A stretch of DNA of 64,000 nt from Hofstenia miamia (taxonomy: Eukaryota > Xenacoelomorpha > Acoela > Hofsteniidae): assembly GCA_900660155.1 (NCBI GenBank), contig CABFPE010000100.1, positions 1,512,073-1,576,072 of the forward strand. The letters run 5' to 3'. Below the pieces are notes generated by a model, which was not told the DNA's origin, ran no database searches, and was given only the letters and a program-made list of their open reading frames with translations. How positions within the stretch are numbered: the stretch's first letter is position 1; the number at the start of each line of letters is the position of its first letter. Below, piece after piece: positions 1 through 11,662 of this stretch. The position numbers and the translations under genes are program-made.

Positions 1-2189
1 GATGAGTTATGTTTGTACCCTTGCGGCCAATATTGACTGCTGGTCACGTATAGACGTTGCATACCGTCAGCATAAAAAATCCATCACCCATCTATGATAT
101 GCAGAGTGCTTCATCATCGCCAAATATCTGATAAAAAATAATATACCAAAATCAATTAAATCTTATGGTCCTCATGCTAAACATAAAAATATCCGCAATT
201 TGATTTTCGTCTTACAGCTAGTTTTTAAATGATTAAGATTAATAATATTCTCACGCCTAATAATTCAAATGGACCATTAATAATTCCTGCATGCACTCTT
301 AGGCAAGTGACTCAATTCATCATATTAGTCCATATTACACCAAATTTCGAAAAGACCTTTATGTACCCAGATATCTGACCACTTCAGCAAGCACGTTACT
401 ACCTATAACGCATTTCGCAGGAACTTTTCAATATATGACACTGAACATTGAGGAATACTGCTCGATTCAGATATGTACACTGCAAATGCTTGCTTAGAAT
501 TATCAAAAGCCTTTGATTAAATCAATTATTCTATTTTTTCCGATAATTAGCAAGCTTACGATTTTCTGTTGAAAGTACTAGTGTATGATCAAGTTAGCCA
601 ACAAATAGAATACGTAAAGGTGAAAAACGCATTTTCAAACTGGGTACAGGCATGTCTAGACTAACAATTATTGATCATCTATTAATTTATCAGATGTAAA
701 TCTGTAATCTGAACATGCCTTGCATGTCATAATAGCGTGCAATAATAGTAGTTTAGACTGAGTGAAGACCGTAACAATGGGACACACTGAGATTGGAAGC
801 CTCGTTTATGGCGATTGAAAAATATTTAAACACCACACCACTCTTGCAATCCCTCTACATCACACGATTGCCCAGTAGCCATGTACTTTTACTTGTCATA
901 GCTTACTTGCTATGTTTAGTTCCATAGTAATAATAGGCCACATTAATAAAATCACGTAATCTATTTGATGTATGGTTTTTTCTTTCATTGCTTTAGATCA
1001 GGCATACATAATTCATGCATGCCATGTTCTGTTTTGTGGGCATGCTAAAGCACGTAAGTCTTGACTTTTCTGATGATATTCTCATTGTACTCAATCTAAA
1101 ATAAATCACACAAACGCCGGAGATTTAATGATGGATTAATTTTTTACATTGTAGTGAACAAAAACATTTAAATTGTAAATATACACATTTCGGTAGTAAA
1201 AAACTAAATGATTTAGGAGTAATATTATGAAGGCCTCTTGCGAATCTCCGTTTTGTTTTGTACTCTATTTATTTCTCAATGGATGGGGACGTACTGCGCC
1301 ACTAGGTCAATTTCAACGTGTACAGGCTAGCGTAAAATCTAGGCTGAAGGTGCCTGTTGCGTAGAATTCTAAGTTTTCTTTTGTGCACAACACAACATGT
1401 TGTATGAGGCATACAATTCATTTATAAATCTAAAACTTTGTATTTCAAATAATAATTTGGTTATATATTGTTTTTTTATTTTCAAACCTAATTATTGCGT
1501 TATGGCATGAAAATATAGGAATTATAATTTCATGTGATATTGATTTGTGATTTTACAATAAAAAAAATGCATAGAATGTGCAGTCCGGGAAATGGAATAA
1601 TTTTTCAAAAAAATGATTTCATTAGCAAGTTATTCCAAGTTTTGCCTGAGTGTAAAAAAACATGACATATATGTATATATGCATTCAATGTTATGTGGAA
1701 CCGGACATTACATGCATCTATAAGATTGGCCCATGAGCCGCTTTAAGTTGTGCACCCCTGCCTTAGATTGTTTAAGGGATTATCAGCATTCCTCATATTA
1801 GGCCATAGCTTTTGCCATTAATCTTCAAAATTATCAAATAAGGAAAATCATTAGAAAAAATCTTTTGTTGAAGAAAAATTAAATTCGGCTAATTATTTTG
1901 AAAAGTCCTTGGGTTGTATTCTATATCATACAACTCATTTAAAACAAACTATCCCGTAAAAAAGAAAAGTAACTTAACAATTGCTGCAATGTAAGCTTTG
2001 TTCGATAAATATTATTCTATTCATTTTGCTAAGAGAAATTAACAAAATTTGGAAAACAGAATGTTATAGAATAGATTTTACAAATCCTTAAAAAAAATTT
2101 AAAATAATAATATATTTATCAAATTGCAAATATAAAATTAATTACACTAAGATATCATTAAAAATAAACAATTTAGCCATTATAAATTC
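1..2189. other. region downstream of dystrobrevin, no gene seen
   Basis: AT-rich sequence beyond the dystrobrevin stop. The first few hundred bases below 2190 are presumably 3' UTR. I see no convincing exon. The only recognisable item is the hAT-like end at 1725-1760. A GC-richer patch near 1285-1365 (GCGCCACTAGG) could be a decayed transposon end but has no partner. Confidence 0.5.
1725..1760 (-). mobile_element. one end of a hAT-like nonautonomous repeat
   Basis: Read on the minus strand from 1760 the sequence begins CAGGGGTGCACAAC and continues through GCGGCTCATGGGCCAATCT, the typical terminal layout of Charlie-type hAT elements. It resembles the right end of the complete element at 14808-15099 (GGGGTGTGCAG ... 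GGGCCACAATCT). The other end and target duplication were not found, so the extent is unknown. Confidence 0.45.
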
Positions 2190-2365
2190 TCATTGATAAA
2201 ATTTTGAAGGAGTCTGAGGATATTGCAAAGGCGCTAGCTGGTCTGAATTTGGCGGGTGGTCGTAAACAGAGTTGGATGCTAACGGGTACGACTGTGAAAG
2301 CGCGTTCGGCTGCATGTGAGAGAAGGAGTCGGACGCTCGATGAAGAGTACCATGACCATCTTCAT
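2190..2365 (-). CDS. DTN (dystrobrevin): dystrobrevin exon I: terminal coding exon with stop
   Basis: After ...tcttttag two bases complete Asn (A|AT), and 57 codons follow before TGA at 2190-2192: EDGHGTLHRASDSFSHMQPN, then a Ser/Pro/Asn/Tyr-rich tail ending QTPSKFYQ. Support: correct strand, correct phase with the 4200 donor, an acidic start in the place where vertebrates have ELNSEVGSETESN, and a local rise in GC and CpG against an AT-rich background, typical of coding sequence here. The tail itself is not conserved with vertebrates as far as I can see. I found no AATAAA soon after the stop; a copy on this strand at about 1475-1480 is a candidate poly(A) signal, far from proven. Confidence 0.8.
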
Positions 2366-4199
2366 CTAAAAGAATGAATTGCCTTTAATAATATAACATA
2401 AATGAATGTAAGTATATACGAAAATAGTGAATACGAAAGTGGTTAATTTAACACGATGTGTGTTACTACAGAGATCACAACCAGATTGAGAAACAAATTG
2501 ACATAATTTCTAAATTGTTGAATTAACAAATTTATAGTCTTAAAAAATACCTTATTCAAAATTAAAGTAACCTCAATGAAGTTTCAAAAGGGAGGATAAA
2601 CCTTTTGTACAAATATTTAGTTCCGTACGAAAATTGTGAATTGAAAGTTAAGACGATCATGTCATTTTAAAAGAGACATAAACGTGTAACAAAAACCAAT
2701 AAAGTTTAAAATAAAACTGTTTCAATTCAAAAATTTGTATGTTGTATCGGATATGCAATTCACTGGTTGGGTCGATTTCCCAGTATTATTTATTTCAAAT
2801 CAAATAAATCAAATGGGAGTTTCCTAGCAAGTGCATAATACATGAAAAGTGTTATTAAAAAAGCAATACAATAAACCTCACACAAATCGCATGGAATGGG
2901 ACTTTTACCAGAGGGATAAAAAATCATGTTTAGAACGTTAGAACAATGACAGAGTAAAAATATTGTGTTTACTTTAGCATTTATATATCAAAAAAGTAGA
3001 ACATATATGCACTAGAGAGTGATATCGGATAACTTATTAAAACCGATCCGATTTCGGGTTTCGGGTGGGATTGGGTCGGATTAGGTTGTAAAGCTTAGAT
3101 TGATTGATTAAAAAGTTACTTATGTTAATCACCATTTGATTTGAGAAAGACCAAATCCTTTAAGTAATGCCAATGAATGAGTGTTTCTCATTGTTTGTTT
3201 GGAGAGGAATTTTTGCCGTTTCGGGTAGGGTAGGATCAGGTTTGAGTCGAGGCTAAACCAGTGGCACGTTTAGGGCGGTCACCCTCTTTTTGTGGCCAGC
3301 TGCGAACACATATAAAAAATGTTCTCTTTTCCTCAGAAATGAAAATTTTTAACTTTAATTCAAGATTTTATCATTTGATTTACTTCTAAAAACAGACGAT
3401 TGCATTTTGTGTAAGCTTACTTTTGTTCAAAAAAGATTTTTTTTAAATTTTTTTAGCCCCTCCTCCCCCCTCTTAAAAATCCTAAGCGCGCCACTGGGAT
3501 AAACTCATACTGTCTCTTTCTAATATGCACCTCCAGGAAATGTGTTGATACTTAAATTGTTTCTCAACATCGAGTTAAGTTTTTTCTGACTTATGTAATC
3601 GAAATGAAAAAATATATTTATATATTTAACTTTACCAGGATATCTAAAGACGAAAGCTTGAGAGTAGATGATTTTCAAATGACCGATTAACCGATTAATC
3701 GAGGCGATTAATGAAAATAAAAGTCCCCGCCCTAGCAAAATCCCCATGATTAAGAGAATATGAAGTGTAAAGAATATTATTTTATTATTTATTGATTTTT
3801 AGTTAAAATGCGGCGATGTAGTCGTAACTTTTTATCTACATTAAGACAAATTTGAAACCTTATATAAAGAAATCTAACATTCGATACATACATCTATTTT
3901 AGTGAATTACTATAAAATGAGGTGATTTTTTATATAAATGACAAAACCTCTCAACAATTCGATTGCTTAAAGAAATTTCCTTTCCAGACATTAGACCAAT
4001 AGTGTGACATTACAGTTAATAAGATCACAGATGTTCATTTATAGAAGTTTTACAACGAGTATAGAATTTATGATATTAATAAATATTGATTATAAAACTA
4101 TGAGTAGAAAACAACAGGTGAACATATAAGGGATTTAACCGAATTCAGCTGCTGGAAAAAGCTTAATTGATTATTATTAAGAAATTTATTAAAATTTAC
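2366..4199. other. dystrobrevin intron between exons H and I
   Basis: A 1.8-kb intron. It contains the 238-bp hAT-like MITE at 3259-3496; the rest is AT-rich with no recognisable element or exon. Confidence 0.7.
3259..3496. mobile_element. hAT-like MITE, family 1, copy 1 (238 bp)
   Basis: Left end CAGTGGCACGTTTAGG, right end the inverse CCTAAGCGCGCCACTG: a 16-bp terminal inverted repeat with two mismatches. It is flanked by the 8-bp duplication ggctaaac / ggataaac (7 of 8 identical), the length expected for hAT. There is no coding capacity. A second copy in inverse orientation is at 57311-57564; both share internal AAGTAAGCTTACACAA-type sequence, a GGAGGGGG-type tract and an aatcATCTG/AGACGATTGC region. 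A third, more diverged copy is at 48762-49116. Confidence 0.85.
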
Positions 4200-4382
4200 T
4201 CAGATTTAATTCTTTGACTAAATTGGACATTGCATAAGTTACGCCATCTGCTGCAGTGAGTAGGTCATTGTAACCAAGTTTGGAATTGGCAGGCATTGAA
4301 AATTGACGATTAAAGCGAGAATCCAACACATGATCCGACGTGAGGCTACCACCTGATGACGTCACACTATTGTTTTGGTAAG
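4200..4382 (-). CDS. DTN (dystrobrevin): dystrobrevin exon H: conserved C-terminal helix
   Basis: Two bases complete an Ala codon from exon G; 60 residues follow, from YQNNSVTSSGGSL to AMSNLVKELNL, and one base is left for the next exon. The end, YNDLLTAADGVTYAMSNLVK, matches the dystrobrevin C-terminal block [23 protein letters not shown]. The donor chosen is A|gtaaat at 4199-4198. If this donor is not used, translation runs three residues further (SKF) to a stop at 4189, so a shorter isoform by intron retention is possible. The spliced form is preferred because the next acceptor is in phase and opens a 57-codon frame. Confidence 0.93.
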
Positions 4383-5673
4383 CTAAAATGGAAAACTTAA
4401 GCAACTAGACAATGAGTTGCAAATCTACTGAATACCCTGAAGCCAAAAAGTTTTGGAATAACTTTTACATTGACAAAACTGATCACTAAACTCTAATTGG
4501 AACCACTGAAACACCAAATTTTACATACATGTTTAAATGTAAATTAGTTTTTAAAAATAGTATAAGTTAAGTATTCTCATTGAAACGCATGGATTATAAT
4601 CGATAAGAAATGTATGTTGTGTTCAAAGTTATACAGAAACGTACCCACGATTAAGTGGATTGATTAACAAACCTGCAATATATTGTAAAAAATATTTCCA
4701 TAAATTGTTTTTCAAACAAAAAACTCAAGGGCATGGATTATAATCGATAAGAAATGTATGTTGTGTTCAAAGTTATACAGAAACGTACCCACGAATAAGT
4801 GGATTGATTAACAAACCTGCAATATATTGTAAAAAATGTTTCCATAAATTGTTTTTCAAACAAAAAACTCAAGTTTGGAGTCATGCCACCCCGTTGCGTA
4901 AACTATTTAATGATTTTAATGATGAACACTTATAATTGGCAGATCTGTTCAAATGATTTTTGACAAATTGAACTTAGTAATCTTAGGATATTGTTGTGGA
5001 ACAAATAATCACATTGATTTGTCTGACGTAAGCCTTTTTGCTTAGCTTAGGATCATTTCTTCTTTTAACATGATGTGCCTTACTTGAGCATGAAACTAGA
5101 AGTTTCATTTTTCTATTTGTTTATGTTTACCCGATAATCTTGAAATAACACACATTTTACAATTGCTCCACACTAAGCTTACATAAACTTAATATTGGAT
5201 TCAATTAAAAACCATTGAACTGATTTTCAAAAAAAAGGTATGCTAAATGACTCTAAATGCACAACACTGCTTGTATAATATATGTCATACAAATTCAGAA
5301 CGGAAGAACTTTTCATGTTTAAAACTGACAGGAACTATTCCTGGAAACAGAAAATGTGAACATTTTCTTCCTGATACTAAACATGAAGAGGTGTCGCTTT
5401 GTTATTCAGCTAAGCATGGCATAATGGAGATAGAGACATTAGAGCATGCAAATGGCAAATAGAGGTGAAATTGAATAGAAAATAGAGTGTTAATAGTTGA
5501 ATGGCTGAATGAGAGATCGAATGACTAGAAATTCATTGGAAGTTAAAATGAGATAGATGAAAATTATAAATTAAATTATCAAACGAAATTCAATACACAG
5601 TCTACTGTTAAGAAAAATTAATTCGTGAATAATAATGCACTTCGAAATATAGAGGATGAAAACGCAATTTTAC
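4383..5673. other. dystrobrevin intron between exons G and H
   Basis: A 1.3-kb intron that includes the 144-bp tandem duplication at 4587-4873. Nothing else is recognised. A plus-strand frame of about 71 codons at 5247-5462 has no family resemblance. Confidence 0.6.
4587..4873. repeat. tandem duplication, two 144-bp units
   Basis: The unit starting GCATGGATTATAATCGATAA at 4587 repeats at 4731. The copies differ at only two positions that I can see (gattaag/gaataag and aatattt/aatgttt), so the duplication is recent or kept similar. It is non-coding and lies inside an intron. Confidence 0.95.
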
Positions 5674-5860
5674 CTGGTTGCACACTATTGGATTGGGGAC
5701 TGGTGCGACTGTATGTATGAGGGCTAGCTGGTTTATGGGCGGGTTTTTGCGAAGGAAACGAGGTCTTCTGTTGGAAGTTTTGTGATGTGGGGTGCTGGAG
5801 ATTGGTTCGCAAAAGACGCATGAGGCTTTCTAGCTGCACCATTAATTCACGTCGACTATC
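5674..5860 (-). CDS. DTN (dystrobrevin): dystrobrevin exon G: end of coiled coil and Pro/Ser/Gln-rich tail
   Basis: This 187-base exon encodes 62 residues. It starts DSRRELMVQLESLMRLLR, matching the conserved ESRRELMVQLEGLMKLL that ends the coiled coil, then changes to a low-complexity tail rich in Gln, Ser, Pro, Lys and His (KPAHKPASPHTYSRTSPQSN). Vertebrate dystrobrevins have a similar Ser/Pro tail at this point. Acceptor ...catttag, donor gtaaaa; phase 0 in, phase 1 out. The tail is probably disordered. Confidence 0.96.
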
Positions 5861-6906
5861 CTAAATGATGAGCTGATACAAGAGAAAAGCTAACAAACGT
5901 GCTCTTTACACCAATATATAATTCTTGTGTTACGGTATTTTATCGATAATTACTAACTGCCAACATTTGAATTCTGAAAAATAGTAATTCTAACAAAAAT
6001 TGTTTATGTGGTTTATTACAAAAATGAACATGTTCCATCCATGGATTTCTAAAGAAATCCATGTCCCATTATAACTTATTCTCATCAAAAATTTTCGAAT
6101 TAATGCCTAATTTAGTCCCTTCACCTCGGAATGAGGGTCTCTCTAGAGATGATTCAGACCTGCAAATAAATATAAAATAAATAAGGAGATCAATACAAAT
6201 CATCAATAGATGTTATAATGATGCAAGATGTATCTTTTAATATTGTATACTGATGTAAACTAACTATAGAATCAGCAACACTTATTTATTTTAAATCCTA
6301 GCATACGTCTCTTCTCAAAATGCTTTTTAAACAAGAAATGGATGAATTTTTGTAGAGGAATTATTTATAGAAATATTGATTGAAAAATAACAATATTTGA
6401 AAAAGAAAATTGAGGATTATAATTTCATCTTGAAACGAGGGCTATTCTATCCCCTGTGAATTCATATATTTTTCGACTTGAAATAGAATTTTAATAGACT
6501 TTGATTTTGAAAAATATGTACATGCGTATAGCTATGGCCTTACTAAGATAACAAACAAGTTTTGAGACGACAAATTTGTGAAAAACGGTCCCAAATACAT
6601 TACTGTAAAAGTAGTTATAAAAGCAATGATTCGTTTTGGTGTATTGAATGGCTGCAATTGTGAGTTTGACATAGAATCGGAAACAATTTAGGAAGAATTC
6701 ACCAATGGTCTACCCAATTAATACCCATTTGAAATTAAAAAATAGATATTTGAGGAACTAGTAAAATGTATTTTCAAGTAATCCTAATGCAATATCAATA
6801 CAATATCCATGAATGAACTTATTAATACCCGCTACTTCATTAAAGAAAACCCAAGCATATTGAAATAAACAAGATATGACAAGTATAAAATAGAAGCCCT
6901 TCAAAC
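5861..6906. other. dystrobrevin intron between exons F and G
   Basis: A 1.0-kb AT-rich intron; no repeat family or hidden exon recognised. Confidence 0.6.
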
Positions 6907-7072
6907 CTGGAGTGAAGACATGCGTATTTCTAGTTCTTCTTTGCGTTGACGAAGTAAACGGAGCTCTGCAAGGAGGCTGGGATTGTTTCTTTGCTGTGAA
7001 CTTGTACAGAGACTCATGCGGTTGTTTTCTTCCTGCTCTTGTTTCAACTTAGCTATTTCGCGCATGATCTCC
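6907..7072 (-). CDS. DTN (dystrobrevin): dystrobrevin exon F: central coiled coil
   Basis: This 166-base exon encodes 55 residues beginning [17 protein letters not shown] and ending [11 protein letters not shown]. The string [19 protein letters not shown] is the hallmark of the dystrobrevin coiled coil (family form [26 protein letters not shown]). In vertebrates this helix forms the heterodimer with the matching coiled coil of dystrophin or utrophin. A short Ser/Thr/Cys loop (SLCTSSQQ) separates the two helical stretches, as in other family members. Acceptor ...tatttag, donor gtttga; phase 2 in, phase 0 out. Confidence 0.97.
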
Positions 7073-8452
7073 CTAAATACCAACTGTCAAGTGGGAGTGC
7101 AGAAACCACTTTAAGAAAGCAATTATAAAAACAATTCAACTGTCACTAACACTGCGCAGGGGAATGGATACCGTGCAGAAGAATTTTAAAAACTCTTTAC
7201 CTCAATAAGAAAGGTTATTTAAGCCAACCAACGTGAAGGAAATTAAATGAACGCGATAAATACAAAACTTCTGTTAATTGAATATGATCTCAAGTCACAG
7301 AATGAATATACAACCGTTCCATTTCTTCTTCTGCTGGTGGATTAAGCAACGAAGTAAAATTAATTGAAGGATTTATATAAATGAAGAATTATGAAGTATA
7401 GATTTCGATGGCAAACTATCACTACTGAAAAAACCTCAGATCAGTTTTTCCAAGGTGCACACCCCCATTTCCAAAAATACTAAAACATTTACACAAACAA
7501 TTAAACATTTTTTATACTAAATTTCTAGAATTGTCGTTTTCTATCAATAAATCCTTTTCGGACATCGATGCTTTGTTATCATTAATTCAGGCTTTATGCC
7601 TTATGTAGATTAAATAAACAAATATCAACACTTGGATACATCAATGATTATTTGTTCATTTTAAATATCTCAGCAACAAAGCAACAGAGACATATGTGTC
7701 CCATTGAAATAAATATAAGAGTTTCTAATATTATTTACAGAGAATGGCTATATTTAGGTAAACAAATTTAGAACTCAACAAGTTTCTAAACAATTACAAT
7801 AAGATATTTCAAAGGTGAATAGTTAACATGTTGGAAACTCTGAAATTTCAAGTTGATTAGAAAAACCCAGAGTATAAGTTGCGGAGCAAAACACAAATTA
7901 GTAATAAGCTTCATGTAAATATTCGAATTTTTAGACGAATTGAGCCAACATATTTTTCTCTTCAATTTTTTTATCCTCAAAAAAATCATTTTTGAGGATA
8001 TAACAAAAAAGACCAGTAATGAGTTTTAATTGACAGTTGGTGTACAACAATTTATTAAAGTTCAATCTTTGTAATTAAAATCTTATTCAGAACCTGACAA
8101 TAATTCGATAAAAGTGCTACAAATACTATTTGAAAAATACCAAAATAAAATTACTAAAAAACCCAAATTGAAACTTTTATGGATATATCAGCATACATAT
8201 GGATCGAGGTTTCAAACAACAATAAAGACTAGAAAAGTTTTTTCGCTAAACATTAGCTAAATTGCTTTACAGCTTCCAGGTGCGTTTAATAAAGTACTAC
8301 ACTGCTCCGAAATGCGTAGGAAAAGAATGGAAAATAGAAGTGTTAAACGCATAAATAAAATTGTTCTCCATATTCAATTTAAAAATGAAAATGAATAAAT
8401 GAGTAAAGAAATCACTATAAAATTCCAATTGGGAAGAGACGTTAAAACAAAC
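7073..8452. other. dystrobrevin intron between exons E and F
   Basis: A 1.4-kb intron. Its only marked structure is a perfect 12-bp inverted repeat at 7972-8000. Confidence 0.6.
7972..8000. repeat. perfect 12-bp inverted repeat (hairpin)
   Basis: Arms TATCCTCAAAAA (7972-7983) and TTTTTGAGGATA (7989-8000) with a 5-base loop. No element around it is recognised; it could be chance in AT-rich DNA or the core of a foldback. Confidence 0.6.
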
Positions 8453-8544
8453 CTGTTCTTCTTTTCTAACTCAGCTAAAACTTCACGCTGGTGTCGATTG
8501 GAGTCAATAGACATATTGCTCTGATTTGAGATTCCTTTGCCCAT
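8453..8544 (-). CDS. DTN (dystrobrevin): dystrobrevin exon E: start of coiled coil
   Basis: A 92-base exon encoding 30 residues MGKGISNQSNMSIDSNRHQR then EVLAELEKKN, plus AG of a split Arg codon. It matches the family segment [25 protein letters not shown], where the first coiled-coil heptads begin. Acceptor ...aatttag directly before ATG (this ATG is internal, not a translation start), donor gtttgt, which is weak in sequence but fits the frame and the protein alignment. Phase 0 in, phase 2 out. Confidence 0.94.
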
Positions 8545-11500
8545 CTAAATTATAACCTTTTGAAAATATTTAGGCGTGCAAAAAACATTATTTGTTCTCA
8601 TTTGAAGAGTACGAAAAGACCAATAAGCGTCACATGTTTTTGATTTTGAGAAAATTGAATTTGAATATTTGAAAGAACTTCAAATATACAACAAATATGA
8701 AAGAATTTGAAACTACTAGACAAAGTTGATTGCTTGTCAAAGTAAACATGAAGTTATTACTGATTGGATAAATATTATCATGTGACTTGATATTAAACAT
8801 TTTTGTCTGAAACCTTCTTACAATGATCATTTTGAACATATATTTCATTTCTTTCAGGTTACTAAGAGGATATTAATGACTTAAACTTCTCAATCTGGAC
8901 ATTGCGACATACCTTTAGACCAAGGTGAACTTCATGGGCAAAGCAACTAATTTTTTTAGCAAACTGTGTATTTAATGGCTTAGGCTCGGCAGTCTGTATA
9001 TTTCAAGTTGAATAGTAAAATTCAAAAACTTAAATAAAGTAATAATTGAAATTTGAATCAGAAAATTAAAAGGAATTATATGTTTAATCAAATGAACACT
9101 TGTTCGAAAACAAAATTTTATAATAAATTTAGATCTTGATATGAGAGATTTGTGGGCCATGTATTTTAGGTTTGCTTCTTATATTAGGGCTATCGGATTA
9201 GCATCAGTTCCGGTCTTGATACCCTACAGTAGCGTCTCTGTGGAAATAACTGTTCTAGAAATATATTTCATTTATAATTAACCAGTATGCTGTAGCATTG
9301 CCTCCCTAGACATATCCTTCTATTAGTGTTCATTTCTAGGTTTCCTTTAAAAAAGTCTTCACTTTTTGATAATCAGTGTAAAAACAGAATAAAGCACAGT
9401 CAACTTTGGGTATTGAAATATTTTGTTTACTCGAATAAATCAAAAGTTCACCTAATAATTACACTTAAGTTGTTGGTTTTAGAATATTCGAATATTAAAA
9501 TTTTTAATGCGTTTCTAGAGTATCTGATTAAACGAAGTAAACTGTATATCTTAATTGAATGCAGAACAATAATAGTCGATCAGAGACCAGAAGACAATGA
9601 TACTTTATGTTACAATGAGACATAAAATGTCAAAAATTGAAATGGTCTACTGCTCTCAATATCTGTCAATACTTGGTTAGAAGCAGAATTGAGTATCATT
9701 AACTGTATACTCAATTCCACTGAGCCAAAATTATATCCTGAGGAACAAAAACAAATTTGGATAAATGATCAGCAAAATTTACGTGACAAGCAATAAATCG
9801 TTAAAATGACTTATGAGTCAGTAGGCAATGCAATAGTATTGTCCATAAGAAAAAACTCATTAGTTTTTCGGGCCAGTTCACCAAATTAACGCTACATTAG
9901 TACATTAGTGCTACTTTCAATTACAACAAATAAATATACAAACCGAAAAAATTATAAACAAAATTAACTAAGCTTCTCGTTTTGAATGTTTATTTGGTAA
10001 TTACAAAATTTTAAGTATTGAGGTAGGAACCAAGGCACACTTCAAACATCAGTGGACATTTGAGAAAATTCAGCAGGTTTTTCAACAGAATTGTAAATTG
10101 AAATATTTTGAAATATCTAACACAGAAGTTATTAAATTGTCATTCTCTCCATATGGCGGCATGGCTTTGAATAGACCACTACTTCGTTTCGACAAATAAA
10201 AGAAAAGATAATTCAATTATAATATATTTAACAAAATTGAAAAAGTTCTACATTGCTTTAATTCTTTAATGCATACACAATTTAAATTTAGCTGGAATAA
10301 TACATACTATACCGCACAGCAATTGCTCAAAAAATTGAAGTCCTTTTCAAACCACCACCAAATTTTTTAAATAAAGTAAAGATTGTGAGAAAGTCTCCAT
10401 ACATGAAAACCTCATTTGGTTAAAACAATTTTCAATACTATCCAAAACTAAATTTGCATAATTATATTCGAAAAACATATGATGCCAAGCCTTGGAGGCA
10501 TTACAAGGGATTGAATGAAACGTAAGTCATAATTGGTGCAAAATACAAATCATAGACCAGGGTGGACACATTTGAAAGTTGAAATTAAGTAAGAAAACAT
10601 TGCTTTGACATATTGCTCAAACCATTTAAAAAACATTCACAATTCTAATTATTCAAAGAGGACATGCAAACTTTAGCAGAAAATGCTTAAATTAATATCT
10701 ATCAATAAAGTCTCTATTGCATTTTGTTGATTCATATTTTTACAGTACATTTGATGATTTATGCATACTTTAACGATGTTCAATCTACATGAAGACAACT
10801 ACCACTGAATACAGCGAATCCTCGTGAGATAAAAGCACTTACAGTAGGGAAAATCACTTGAAACGATAAATTATTTTTAGAAATTGATTAATATATTTTG
10901 GAAACACGAAATATTGAATTACCATTTGTTTTTTGTGTGTAAACATTTTATCTGTTCTATCGGCATTTGATAAACAAGGTGTCTTTATTTACAAAATTTT
11001 ACTCATTAATTTCAAATATTAAATAACTTATACAATAAATGTGTGGTTTTCTATGAAACTTTATTTGTTTCAAGTAATTTTTGCCCCTACTGTGAATGCC
11101 AACATATTAAACTAAGACTATCACCTTAATCATGTGGAGGAACGTATTCATTGTGAAATAAGAATGATGGAAAAATCATCCCAGTGAAAATTAAAGCATA
11201 AATAGTATCCAGATGGACTTCAACAAAGCTGGTCATGAGTCATTGAACAACGAGTAGTGTACATTTCTCTGTTGTTGTTTTCATTAATGTTTTATTTAGA
11301 GAATGCAATTATTATTTCTTAAGGAAATAACTGTATATTGTTTACTTTTTTCCATTTCTTAGTGAGCACTGTTCTATTGAAGTTAGGGGATGAGTAGTAT
11401 TCGAAGTTTTTGTTCATTTTAGAACGTCGAACCTGAACATATTTAAGTTCAGATCAAAATATGTGTTTAATGTAAGATACTAACGTCTAAGACACTAAAT

Positions 11501-11565
11501 ATCTCTTGATGAAACAAAATAAATAAGTTTATGATTGCTACTGACTAAATAAGCAAATGACATAC
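8545..11565. other. dystrobrevin intron between exons D and E
   Basis: A 3.0-kb AT-rich intron. A sequence near 9190-9240 (cagagacgctactgtaggg read on the minus strand) resembles a transposon end but has no partner. No exon recognised. Confidence 0.55.
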
Positions 11566-11662
11566 CAAGGAGTTGAGTGTTTCTTGGGCCAGACGAGCGG
11601 AGTATCGTGCAATGAGTCGGTGCTCATCGTCCATTTTAGTGGCATCCAACTGCTCGTTAAGT
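11566..11662 (-). CDS. DTN (dystrobrevin): dystrobrevin exon D: DDEHRLIARY motif
   Basis: This 97-base exon encodes LNEQLDATKMDDEHRLIARY followed by SARLAQETLNSL. The block DEHRLIARYxARLA is nearly identical in dystrobrevins from insects to mammals and sits just before the coiled coil that pairs with dystrophin and syntrophin-binding partners. The acceptor is ...tttttag, the donor gtatgt; it enters in phase 2 (AG|A, Arg) and leaves in phase 0. The preceding residues LNEQLDATK are predicted helical. Assignment is secure. Confidence 0.96.

Noticed and set aside
1285-1365. GC-richer patch with GCGCCACTAGG, possible hAT tip or extra 3' exon
   Set aside because: No inverted partner, target duplication or open frame in phase was found.
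4189-4199. Stop codon at 4189 as the only end of dystrobrevin
   Set aside because: The in-phase donor and the in-phase, CpG-rich exon at 2190-2365 make the spliced end more likely; the short form is kept only as a possible isoform.
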